Source: Linyphia triangularis (taxonomy: Eukaryota > Arthropoda > Arachnida > Araneae > Linyphiidae). Taken from it: a stretch of DNA of 64,000 nt. Shown piece after piece: positions 1 through 11,900 of the stretch; the first letter of the stretch is position 1; each line of letters starts with the position of its first letter. The notes under the pieces were generated by a model, which was given only the letters and a program-made list of their open reading frames with translations, was not told the DNA's origin and did no database searches. Position numbers and translations under genes: made by a program. The DNA lies in assembly GCA_963978545.1 (NCBI GenBank), contig OZ021732.1:45456059-45520058 (forward strand), in the 5' to 3' direction.

Positions 1-190
1 TTAGTGAGTGAAGCGAGCTTATGCTTACGCAGCAATGAACCTTTCAGCGAGTAAAGCGCCTATGCTTGCAAAGCAGTGAACCTTTTCACGAGTGAAATAA
101 GCCTGGGTTTATGTGTCCATGAATCTTTCAGCGAGCGAAGCGAGCTCGATTTTGCGTAGCGATGGACCTTCCTGCGAGCGAAACGCCAAA
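1..190. repeat. About four copies of a 43-bp tandem repeat
   Basis: Units start near 6, 48, 90 and 133. Each opens with a GAGTGAAGCGAG-like block and closes with a GTGAACCTTTCAGC-like block. The copies differ by many substitutions, so the array is old. It is cut by the window edge and may be the internal array of a transposon. It is GC-richer than its surroundings and no coding frame runs through it. Confidence 0.65.
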
Positions 191-827
191 AACTGCGTCC
201 TATACACGAATCACAGATTTCCGCAACGCGAGGCCTCATAACTAGCTAAAATATTGCACATTTTAAAATTGGCTATTTAGCTAGTATATAAATATGAAAA
301 GGGAGGGAAAAAGGGAGGGGGGGGGGAAAGGGAGGGAAAAAAAAGAAAATTGAAATCTAGAGTGTTGGAATAAAAAAAGTGTGGAAATTTTTCTTGGATG
401 CAGCAAAAGTTTAAAAATTAATCATTTTTTTTTTTATTACATGAAAGGCTATGAATATTTATATATTTTAAATATTTTGGTGTGAGTTTGGAGATTACAA
501 TAACGTTTGTTTTATGAGAAAGCTTTACCGAACCACGACAAATTCCACTTCATGCCTCTCTACCTGCGACCCGCTTTGTGGAACAATATTCAAGGATCAT
601 TCATTTGATCAAATGACATTGTTTCAATCACCACTTGACCAGAATATAGCTGCATTACAACACAAGTAACATTTTGGTTTAATTTCTGTTGCGAAAGGCT
701 TTTTAAGAAGCGTCGGTCTCTTTCACGCTTAAGCTTTCTTTTCGGCCACATTTTTTTTTTTTTTTTTTTTTGCGCGGATGATGTTTTTTTCATTATTACT
801 TTGGAAAACTTTGGAACGGATTAACCT

Positions 828-1210
828 ACGATGTTAAATTTTTGTATACGGGTTAGTTATACACATGGGACCCGTCATTAAGGTTTTTGTCAAAACTACG
901 CATACACATAAGGTATCTTCAATTAAAAAATTTATGTTTATCAACAATTGCCAAAAAATGGCTCCAATGCGATGTTGATCAAAATCGTTATGGTTACGCC
1001 TTTTAAGGTGCTCTAAACATCCCCAACTCCAACATTCCCGTAGAAATTCGATAAGGGCATAAAAGTTGTAATCGAATATCTTTAACAGAGTTCTCTTCCC
1101 TTGAGCATCGCCCAACAATGATGGTCTCTCCTCTGTTTCTCTTGCAAGGAAGGATAATGTAATAATTATCGAAAAGTATGTCTCAAATTTCGCCATTTTG
1201 ATGAGGATTT
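828..1210 (+). repeat. Interspersed repeat, TGTGCGATGTTCC family, degenerate internal copy
   Basis: It shares blocks with the copy at 13985-14480: a CCTACGATG...TTGTGTACG-like opening, a TTGATCAAAATCGTTATGG-like centre and an ACAGAGTTCTCT...CCTTGAG-like block. The terminal signature block is missing. A 138-codon minus-strand open frame crosses it but shows no domain, so I treat it as chance. Confidence 0.5.
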
Positions 1211-1859
1211 TAGGCAGGCAATGAAGGATTAACAAACTTTCGCTGGTCATTTTTTAATTAACGAAAATATGAAAATGAAAACGGTAAATTAAAAATGTAA
1301 TTGCAGTGTGCAATACCAAAGTGTAACAGACACTTGACTTATTACCAGAAATTCCTTTTTGTCAACGCTTTGGATCAATACCCATTTCAATCGCTTGGTG
1401 ATAAAAGGATACTTCTACATTGTCCGTGAAATTCATTTTTTCCTTTTTTTTTTCCCGTATGTATACAAAGTCAAAGGTAACGATAGAATGATTCTAATTG
1501 AGATTTCTGTGTCTTTTATTAGGGGTGTGGTATCCAGGGAAGTGGTGGGGTAGGTACGGCGTACTGGTACTTTTTGAGATTTTTCATTAATAACTAATTA
1601 ATAATAACACATATATTTTTATACATTTATTGTAACATCAATTAAGGAGAAAGTAAGTATGTAAATTATGAGTATTCAGCTTTTTATATCATAAGTTGTG
1701 TAAAATATTGTGAATTGGCATTTTATAATTAAAAAATCCCAAGTTTCAGTTGAGGCTTCGTCACTATCAGGAAGCTTGCGCACCGGGGATTTTTTTTTTT
1801 TTTAACTCTGCAACCCTTGTAATATCTTTATAAAGTTTCCATTTACCATTGGTCTCTAT

Positions 1860-1928
1860 AATGACGAATGTTTCGGCTCATTATAGCCCTCGTGTTGCTG
1901 ACGGCGCCAGGTAATCTGAAAACAACCA
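1860..1928 (+). mobile_element. 5'-truncated tRNA-derived SINE (family 1) with target-site duplication
   Basis: The 69-bp body is the reverse complement of the tail part of the SINEs at 18719 and 48123: GGCTCATTATAGCCCTCGTG, then GACGGCGCCAGGTAATCTG, ending AACAACCA. It is flanked by identical 15-bp repeats ACCATTGGTCTCTAT at 1845-1859 and 1929-1943. The tRNA-like head is lost, as expected of incomplete LINE-driven reverse transcription. Confidence 0.85.
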
Positions 1929-2893
1929 ACCATTGGTCTCTATTAGAAACTGAAAAGTATTTTTTCCTTCTCCCTTAAAATCTTGAATCTGTCAGAAGTC
2001 CCCTTTTAACTTCAAGGGATTCATTTGTTGTCCTTTTTTTTTAACCAATCCTCTGCCCAACCAATATGTACAATTCATTCATCTCCATTATTCCAACTAT
2101 TTAAAGTTTAAAAGACTTTTCTAGTTTTCATGTAATTACGTTTCAACGGTTTTTATCATCCATTAAGAAACATTTTTGTAAACTTCTTAATCTCACCTAG
2201 CTTCACACAACTACCTTCAGAGCAAGTCCCTATTAAAAGCTAATATTAGTGATCAGAATAATTTCATAAATTCTCGCTATCTCTCCATTATATATAATAA
2301 GCATTAACTGTCCTCTCCCCACTGTTCTGCTAAAAATAATGCCATACTCGATTACTTTTAAGGCTGAAATTTGGAATTAAAGCAATCTATAACACAAATG
2401 GATGCATAATTACAACTTGAACCGATACATTTTTCTGGGAAGAGGGGGAGAGGAGTTGGGAACCTTTCTATAATTAATCATTTTAAACCTAAATGAGATA
2501 TTAAGTTGATATTTGGAATTAAAATAGTTTATTGGAAAAATGGATTAACGTTTTCTTTTTGGAATACGAAATACCTTGCGACTCCTTGGAACATTGAAGG
2601 AACACGCTTTCCACAAACTTCAATTTTAAAGTTCACATTACTTAAAAATAGTCGAAATTTGTAATTGAGGCTCTAGTCCACATAATTACCCGAATATATT
2701 TTAAAACTCAAAATTGACTTAAAAAATAAAATTCAACATTCAGTCATCTTTTGCATTGTGTACTTTTCAACGAGCCATGTGCTAGTTAATCTTTCATTTC
2801 GAACTATGTATTTTGTTATCATGATAAATTACATCCTTTAAATATTTATTTTTGTAACTTGCAGATATTTTTGAAGAAAAAAATCAACTTAAG

Positions 2894-2983
2894 ATGATCA
2901 CTTCGAAGTACGGAGAGACTCAACCACTCATAAAAAGCGACAAGTTTGCCACCTACAATCCGGACTATGCAACTATTACGCCC
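2894..2983 (+). CDS. w: white coding exon 1 (residues 1-30)
   Basis: The ATG is followed by 30 codons ([10 protein letters not shown]...), ending at a GTAAGA donor in phase 0. An AG acceptor at 2863-2864 sits 29 nt before the ATG. This is the variable cytosolic N-terminus, which cannot be matched by motif. It is supported by its splice sites and by phase agreement with exon 2. Confidence 0.75.
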
Positions 2984-5900
2984 GTAAGACTTGTCTTCAA
3001 ATGTTTTCAAATTGAATTTATTAAGTTATTTTTTCTACTCTTTATGAACTTTATTAAACAATTTTGTAATGGAGAAGCAATGTTTATTTTTACATGGGAA
3101 TATCAAACTAATATAAGTTCTTAGAACCAAAAAAAAAAAAAAAAAAGTTTTTTCGTAGGCTATTTTTCCGTTATAAGGAAATGAGAAATGTAAACTTCAT
3201 GGCTATAACTTTTTCTTAACTTCTTTGGTGTTAAATAAAAGTTTGCAAAAATGTTGCTTAACATCTAAGAGGTCAAGAAAAATTTTCAGATTATAAATTT
3301 TGAATTTATTAATATTTATTAAAATTTAAATTCTTCTCGTTAAAATGATGCCTCATTTGTAATTATATCTTATTTTGAAGTACTTTCAATAGTTTTTTGA
3401 AGTAAACAAAATGTAGGTATTTAATTTTTGTTTTTTAACTTCAAAGCCGAGTTTCTCAAAATGCCATATTTTCGAGTTTGGGGGCACATAGCTTAAAATT
3501 TATTTGACATAAATGCTTGAAATTATTTTTTAATAAGCTCGTCAATGTTTTTAATGTGTCTGGCTATTAAAACCCTGGGAACGGTCGCACTATGCACTTT
3601 TCCAATATACTATTGACATGGAATTTGAAGGTCAGAAGCGTAGAAAACAAGTGTGCATATCTTATAGCAGTCACAAAAGTGGGAAACTACAAAATTCTAC
3701 TAATCATAACATTTCCTGAGTTCACTTCCTGTTTTATATCGATTTGGTCTAAAAATTGTTTTCATACACAATGATTTATTGAATCATTTTCTTGAAATAT
3801 CTGAAAAATTCATAAATTCGTTGTAAAATACAATACAACGCATAAAAAATATCTTTCCATCATACTATTAGATGCACGTGTGCATATTTTGTACCATGGA
3901 TAAGGTACAGAGACAGTGGCGGCTATTTGGGGGGTCATGAAGGGGCAGTATCTCAGCCTCACATTTTTTAAAAACTTTTTTTTTTGTATGTTTGGAGATG
4001 ATGTCGTCAAAGTTTTAGATCTCATATTTTGGGTACCAATGTGATGGTTCATACTAAAATCTGCAGATTCAACTTGAGCTCAACAATAATTTTTATTGCA
4101 GCTATATGAGTTTTGTAGTTTACACTCTGCTTCCATCAGTATCTTTCACTCATTATTATTATTATTTTAAAATAATTTTGCTTCAATGATATTTTCTGTA
4201 CTTAAATATCGCATGCTGGCATGGTTTTCGATGATGGAGCTTGTAAAAAATCTCATAACTTGGAAGTTGTAGTGACAAATTCTTTGAGTAGACGAACTCA
4301 AACATTCTGATCTTTCTAAATGCATGAGTAGATTGTCTTCTTTATCTACTCACGAAAAAGCACACCTTCATCTAAATCACTCGTGCCTCATAGAAAAGAA
4401 AATACGATTTGTTTCTTAAAAAATTGATCCACAGAGTAGTCTTTTTTTAATGAATAGCCCATCGAAATAATGCAGACAATATTTTGATAATCTTCTTTAT
4501 TAGCGATCTCTATACAAATAACCTATTGATAACTTCATTCGATACAAAGATGAGTACGACTTTCATTATGTGTGGAAGGTTCTCACACACGAAAGTTTAT
4601 CAAGCGAGAAAAACTTTTTGTTTTGTTATATTTATTTATATAGAAAGTTTTATTATAGATCTGATTATTTTGTGGGGTATTTTATACACGATTATACATT
4701 TTTGACTTTGTTAAATATGATTTTTCAATCGATGTTTCTATGCCAACAAAGTTACACTTAAGTATTTGTAAATGGCTAGCTAAAACTTTGATTCAATATT
4801 TTCTGGATATAATAACCTGCAATCAGAATTTATTCTAATGCAATAAAAACTAAAAATCATAATTTAATTTTTTTTAGTGAGTGATAAATTCTAAGCGACC
4901 CCAAACATTTTACTTGTTGTAAGTAAACCCTGATAAGACTAATGATAAAGAAGGTGAAACACTCTAGAAAGTGAAGCACTCTATTTTACAGCAGATAGCT
5001 TTCAAAAAATTCATTGTACTAAATATATACTTCTTATAAAAAACAAAGCCCTGTAATTGAAAACCTCTTTGAATGGATTCAAGCGATAGTTGATTAAAAT
5101 ACCAGATAAGTTTTATCTACCTCTTTGTATTAAAAATATGGATAGCATATGTTACATAAACAAAGTGACTCGTTTGTTTTTAGCCATAAAGGCATTTTTT
5201 TAATAAATTTTTAGTAATTCCAAGTAAACACCTGTAATCGTTAGACAAAAAAGTTTAAAGTTGTTCAGAGTTTATAAACGGAGCTTTTAAAGCGCTTCTT
5301 TTACCCATTCTGTCTTTTTTACCAGGTTGTCTATATATTTAAAAAAAAAAATCAATAACGCAAATGTTGCGTCAATAGGTGTACAACATGAAAAGTTTTG
5401 GTAATTGGGATGCGACTGAGGGTCTGAGGAAGTTGGAACATTCCCCATTTATGGCTATGGTTGACAGTGTTTAAAGTGAAAGGGATATGAAATGCAACTG
5501 TTGTGTCATCTGAATGGAACTAGTTAAGATATTGGTATAAACGAAGATTGAATAAGATAAATTCTTTATTCAAACAACGCACACAAAATCTGGTTGTGTC
5601 TGTGCTAGATGTCTAGTAAACTATGTCGGTAAGAAACTATTTTTAAAATTGAATACAACATTGCAATGATCAGAAATCAACTTTGTGGGTGATTTTTAAC
5701 GTTTTAAAGTTGAAGCTTTTTTATACCTAACTGCAAATCGCCTAAGTTTTTCAGTCAGTTCTATAATTTGCATTAGGAAGACAGTTCGAATCGGATAAAC
5801 CTCAGCGTGCGATGGCCATTACAATGCGCATAAAGTATTAATAAATTTGATTAAGAATGGATGTCTAGTCAATTTATCACATAATATTACTAAAATGTAT

Positions 5901-8900
5901 TATTTACTTTCTAAACACTATTTTAAAACACTTGTACTGAATATAGAAAGAGAATTGCAAAAAAAAAAAAAAAAAAAAAAAACTGCACATCCATGTATAC
6001 TACTTAGTATAAAAATTATTAAATATTTAATTAATTACTAAATATACTACTTAGTATATTTTTTTTAACAAATATTGTTACACTTGATCAACTCTTAACT
6101 CTGGAAGAACTTTCTTTTAAGTTAAATTTCTATGCTTGTTTCTTATAAAGAAAAACTATTTTTTTTTTTTTAAAAGAGCACATTTTAGAGTATGCACATT
6201 TATAAGTTATTTTAAGTTTTATTATAAGTTAAGAAATTATAAAATTTATCGTTGAAGAGGTGCGGGGTGCACTTGTCACTAACTTTTGGGCATCCCCCCC
6301 CCCCCTTTACCACTTTTTTGTTCACCACACTTCTATCATTGGGCTGACTATTTTGTTTGGTGGTGAATTATCTAAACTCTTCTTTACAAGAAGATGAACG
6401 TCACTATCAAATTATTGAAATTCAATATTCAATCCAATTATTGAAATTTTAAGTAAACAATAATGCGCATTACAGTATAAATAGACTCTAAGCTCTTTTT
6501 TGAGTGAGAGTTATATTAGTGGGTTTCAAAATTCAATCAAACCAACCAAATTAACCACACTTGCAAATCACATTTCAATGTGACTAATGGGTGAGGAATT
6601 TTCTTGCAGGAAAGTGACATGCTTCATCGCAAGCCATCCTTCGATCCTTCCAACAGGATAACCCTCTCTTGGCATAACATCAACGTGTTTGTGAAGCCGC
6701 AGCAGAGCAGATTCCCGTGCTTCAACAGGCAGAAGGAGTTCTGCGAACTGAAGCAGTTGCTCAGAGGAGGTAAAATTTATAAACACCAAACAATTTCAAT
6801 GCAATATAATGTGTTTAATTCGAGAAGCAAATGAAAGCAGTTCGTATTTGAAAGACTTTTCAATAGGCTTCTCGGTCCATGCTCCATTGAATGGAATAGC
6901 TCGTTAGTCTTGATGATGCTGCGAGGTTATAGCCTGCGTGTAGTCATTGCATTATGAAATTATAATGTAATAATACTGCTTACATTGTTAGGCGATTGCA
7001 GAAAATGGTGTGTCATTAATTATCGACCTTAAAATTGCTTTATAATTTAGTGAATTGCTATAATTTATGAATATTGGAATCTATATTAGGCTATGTTTGC
7101 AAGAAAGGATACGGTAGGCCATTCCGAAATGGTTGGAATACTAAAGTATGTATTCAAATTTTCGCCACAATGGAAATGCAACTGTTATAATTTTTGTTCT
7201 TGAAGTGCCAGTTACAAACATTTGAACTGTTATATTACTTTTTTTTTAATTAACATTTTATTTGCCTTTTTTATTTTTAGAGATCATTTCGCTTATGATC
7301 TTATCAGACAATACTATGAAGATCTGATAATAAGTTCCAGACAGCTTTTAGCACATGAAATTTGACTATGAGCACCCTGTGCATATTTCCAAGATATTTT
7401 TAATTTGGTTTTATTTTCAAGCATGGTATGCAAGTATATAATAAACGTTCATAGGCATAGTTACTTAAAAACACTAGTGAAAATAAAAAATATGATTATG
7501 CCTTTTCTGTTCCATTTCTATAACATTCATTTCCAAAACAAAATGTATTCTTTATATCAAAATCAAGTGTAATGAGTCAGAACTAGGCATATTTCTCCTT
7601 TGAATCAAAAGTCTTCACGATTCCAAAACAAAATTCATCAACCCTTCCTGGTGGAACCTTATCTTGAAATCACTTTTTGTTATCTTATTAACTTAATAAC
7701 AAAACGTGCTGCAGGAACTAAATGTAGCACACATAAAGAGTAACGCCAGCAATCATATTCATCAACAAACAATATCGAATTTAACGCCTGCCTTCCAAGT
7801 GATCACGTGCGCTTCGTGTTGCACCTGCGCAGGTGTTTCAATCACGTGGTACGTGCTGAACGTGAATGCTCCACCGGGCGACTGCATTTCATCTGAATTC
7901 TATTAAAGGATGTTCTTAGTTATGAAATAGGAACATTCGAATTCGAACAATTCCCTATTGGACAGTTAAGACATTTATTTATTGAAGCATGTACTTCTAA
8001 AAATACAAAAATAAAGACCAACGACAGACTCAAGGACTATTTAGATTGGACTAGTTTTACTTTCCAATCATGGGTGCTGCCAGGAAGGTGCAAAAAAAAG
8101 TGCAATTGCTCGCCTCTGCCATTTTAAAATTTCAAAAAAGTAGACTAGCTAAAAAATTATTTGGGAAAAGAACCAAAAAGTCGCATAATTTAATTTGTAC
8201 TTTGAAGAAAAAATTCACGCGTAACTATATTAATTAGCATCTCATTTGGATATCCAATTAACACTTTGTAAGAAAATTAGTCATGCTGTGTGTATTTATT
8301 TACTGAAGCATGTACTGTTAAAAATACAAAAATAAGGACCAACGAGAGACTCAAGGACGATTTAGATTGGACCAGTTTTACTTTCCAATCATGGGTGCTA
8401 CCAAGAAGGTGCAAAAAAGTGCAATTGCTCGCCTCTGCCATTATAAATTTTTCAAAAAAGTAGACTAGCTAAAAAACTATCTGTGAAAAAAATCAGAAAT
8501 ATAGTTTGAAGAAAAAATTCACGCGTAACTATATTAATTAGTATTTCATTTGGATATCCAATCAACACTTTGTAACAAAATTAGTCATGCTGTGTTTGCA
8601 CCCTCCTGAAAATAATTCTACCCGCGCCCATGTTCCATCTTTCTTTTAAAACTATTTACTCCATTACAATAAGCGATATCGGGACAGTGACGAATGTACA
8701 ATTTTGTACCTCAGAGCAGAACAAAATTGGGAGATTTTTTTTTCCCTTTATTTTGTATTGTAAGGTAATTTATCGAAACATTTAACATCGTATCACTGAT
8801 AGTTTCTAAAGCATTTAGCGGGAGTTAGAACACAGTGTTATATTGAAAATCTGATGGGAGAGGGATTTATATTATTTTATTTCCCCCCCCCCCCCCCCCT

Positions 8901-11900
8901 ACTTTTCTGTAAAGTTGCCCAATTGTGGCTTAGGATCATTTGGTTCTGAGATTCAATTTGCGATGTAGTTAGACTCGAAAATTCTTGATCATCATTAATT
9001 TGGTGCGATATTTATTATAAACTTGTCTTTTTTTAAATCAGATCAAAAATTAATTATTAATAAAAACTATAACTTCTTTGAGTTTGCCACTGTAATAGTT
9101 TTTAATTTTTAGCTACAAAAAATGAACACTTATCGAACCACTTTAATGCTACGTCTGTCAGTCTGAAATATTTAAAGTTGAATAATGCGAGAGCTAAACG
9201 ATTGGTTTAAATAAAATTTGGCACACTGCTTAATACGTACATAAATAAATAAAAAAAATTAAAAGAAAATTTTTTGCATTTTTTTTTATGTATAAAATTC
9301 GAAGTTTTAATTTATATTTAAACTGTGTTGGTACCAAATGAAAATGAAAACTATAGATGAGAAGATTTCAAAAATTGTATGCATATTTTTATAATTAAAC
9401 AAAACATGTCAAGTGATGAAAAATACATACTCTTACTAAATTTGAAACTTACCGACATAGGAATTCGATAAAAAAAAAAAAAAAAAATCAGGAAACTAGA
9501 TGAGCTAGAATAATTTCAATAGAAACGATTAAAAGAAATAAACCCAGTTTTTACGTTAGATTAAAAACAATAAAAGTAAAATTTTTAATACCAGAGCTAC
9601 TTGTAAATGATTGCATTATTAAAAAAAATAAACTTTGTGTACCTATTAACACTTTGAAGTATAGCAGTTCCACGCTGAAACCCCTTACATTTTTATTTCT
9701 ATAAGCAGACTGGCTTTAAACCGAAACCACATGACATCATAAATAATCTAAGTAATTTTTCGATTTCGTATGACCTGATACAAAGAGCAATTTTGTTTAT
9801 GCAGAAAAAATTTAATTAGGTTTTTCATTTGTATTCACTGTTGCTTGCATTGTGGTTTCATAACGTAACCACTTACAAAAGTTGAAATAAATATTTTTTT
9901 TTGCAAAAAGGAAGAATACTCCATAATTTTTCTACGCATAAAGACGATCCATACCAAATGACTTTGAAATTGGGAATAAAATCGAAATTCATACTTTAAA
10001 GGGTTAAGTTAAGATGCTTGACTTAGGCGGGAGTGTCTTGGAATAATATTCGAGAGGATCGGATTCGAGACACACTTCTTTCATTTAAACGTTTTGACAT
10101 CTGTTGGCTACTTCAAAATGTTCACCTTTTCATCATTTTTTTACAAGAGAGTCTAAAACTTTTAATTTTTAAATATGTTTTACAAAATTTACTATGAAAC
10201 ACGTACATTGTTTGGATACAGAACACTTGGAGTATGAGTAATCGTACTTTAACCGCCTTTTTATAGTTGCCTATTTTTAAATATGTTTTTAAAAATTTAC
10301 TATGAAACACGTACATTGTTTGGATACAGAACACTCGGAGTATGAGTAATCGTACTTTAACCGCATTGTTATAGTTGCCTATTTTTAAATATGTTTTTAA
10401 AAATTTACTATGAAACATGTACATTGTTTGGATACAGAACACTTGGAGTATGAGTAATCCTACTTTAACCGCCTTTTTATAGTTGCCTATTTTTAAATAT
10501 GTTTTTAAAAATTTACTATGAAACATGTACATTGTTTGGATACAGAACACTTGGAGTATGAGTAATCGTACTTTAACCGCCTTTTTATAGTTGCCTATTT
10601 TTAAATATGTTTTACAAAATTTACTATGAAACATGTACATTGTTTGGATACAGAACACTTGAAGTATGAGTAATCATACTTTAACCGCCTTTTTATAGTT
10701 GCCTATTTTTAAATATGTTTTACAAAATTTACTATGAAACACGTACATTGTTTGGATACAGAACACTCGGAGTATGAGTGATCGTACTTTGACCGCCTTT
10801 TTATAGTTGCCTATTTTTAAATATATTTTAAAAAATTTACTATGAAACACGTACATTGTTTGGATACAGAACACTCGGAGTATGAGTAATCGTACTTTAA
10901 CCGCCTTTTTATAGTTGCCTATTTTTAAATATGTTTTTAAAAATTTACTATGAAACATGTACATTGTTTGGATACAGAACACTTGGAGTATGAGTAATCG
11001 TACTTTGACCGCCTTTTTATAGTTTGCCTGTTTTCCATTATACAAGGTGTCGGTAAATTAGTTGGGCAATGGAGTTCAAATAGAACTGTATAACTCTTAA
11101 TGACAAGGCATTACTAAACATTCTTTTTCCCCAACTAATTTATGTTCACCATGCTATTCTGTATGCAAAAAAAAAAAAGAAAAAAAAGTTTATTATGCTT
11201 AGTTATTATGAGTTATACAATGTGACTAAATTTGGTTACCTATTTGAGCTCCATCGCCCAACTAATTTATAGACCGCCTGTATTATGTATGATAAATATT
11301 AAATAAAATATATTAAGAGTTTTAAAATATAGTACAAATCATTTTTTTAAAAAGTTTAAATTAATAATTAAACTATCACAAAATTTAAATGAAATAAAAA
11401 ATAGTTTTACTAATTCCCAATAACTTAAAGTCTAATTTAAGTTATTTGTAAATGAATAATAACACAAAATGATAGACAGTTTTTCCTTAAGCTTCTTACT
11501 CCCCCTGTTTTGCAAGTGTTTAATTCGCTAATGTTTAGAAAAATTCTTTCAAGAGTTTGAATTTCTATATAAAGATACGTGTACAGCAATTTCTTTGTGT
11601 TATTCAGATATCTTAAATTATTATGCTTAAACTAAACTTCACAAAATACTTCCCAAACGTGCAAATATTGACAGAAACTGTCGACAAAGTCACGTGCTGC
11701 CAAACCCAATTCCTCCTGTTAGATTTTAGGAAAAAAACCTTAAAATCCTGTTAATTATTTAAAAGTTAAGATAGAATTGAATTAAATATAATATATAGAC
11801 AGACTGCCAGAAGAGTAAACTCACAGGTTAAATTTGCACAGATGTAATTTGTCGTCAATTATAACGAAAAACGACGGAAATTGAACATATTTAATACACA

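Larger units (their letters stand above)
191..2864. other. Sequence upstream of the first white coding exon
   Basis: No convincing coding exon is seen. The stretch holds poly-A/T and poly-G runs (about 300-350, 750-770), one copy of the TGTGCGATGTTCC repeat family (about 828-1210) and a 5'-truncated SINE (1860-1928). An acceptor-like AG at 2863-2864 implies that at least one non-coding 5' exon and the promoter of the white gene lie here or left of the window, but I cannot place them. Confidence 0.5.

Noticed and set aside
1..190. CRISPR-like repeat array
   Set aside because: The 43-bp units are contiguous and degenerate, with no unique spacers, and the sequence is eukaryotic.
834..1250. 138-codon minus-strand open frame
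   Set aside because: It lies within a degenerate copy of an interspersed repeat whose other copies have no matching frame.
10122..11045. Minus-strand open frames of 178 and 123 codons as a repeat protein gene
   Set aside because: They arise from a 108-bp tandem array whose unit is divisible by three. There is no promoter, splice or domain evidence.
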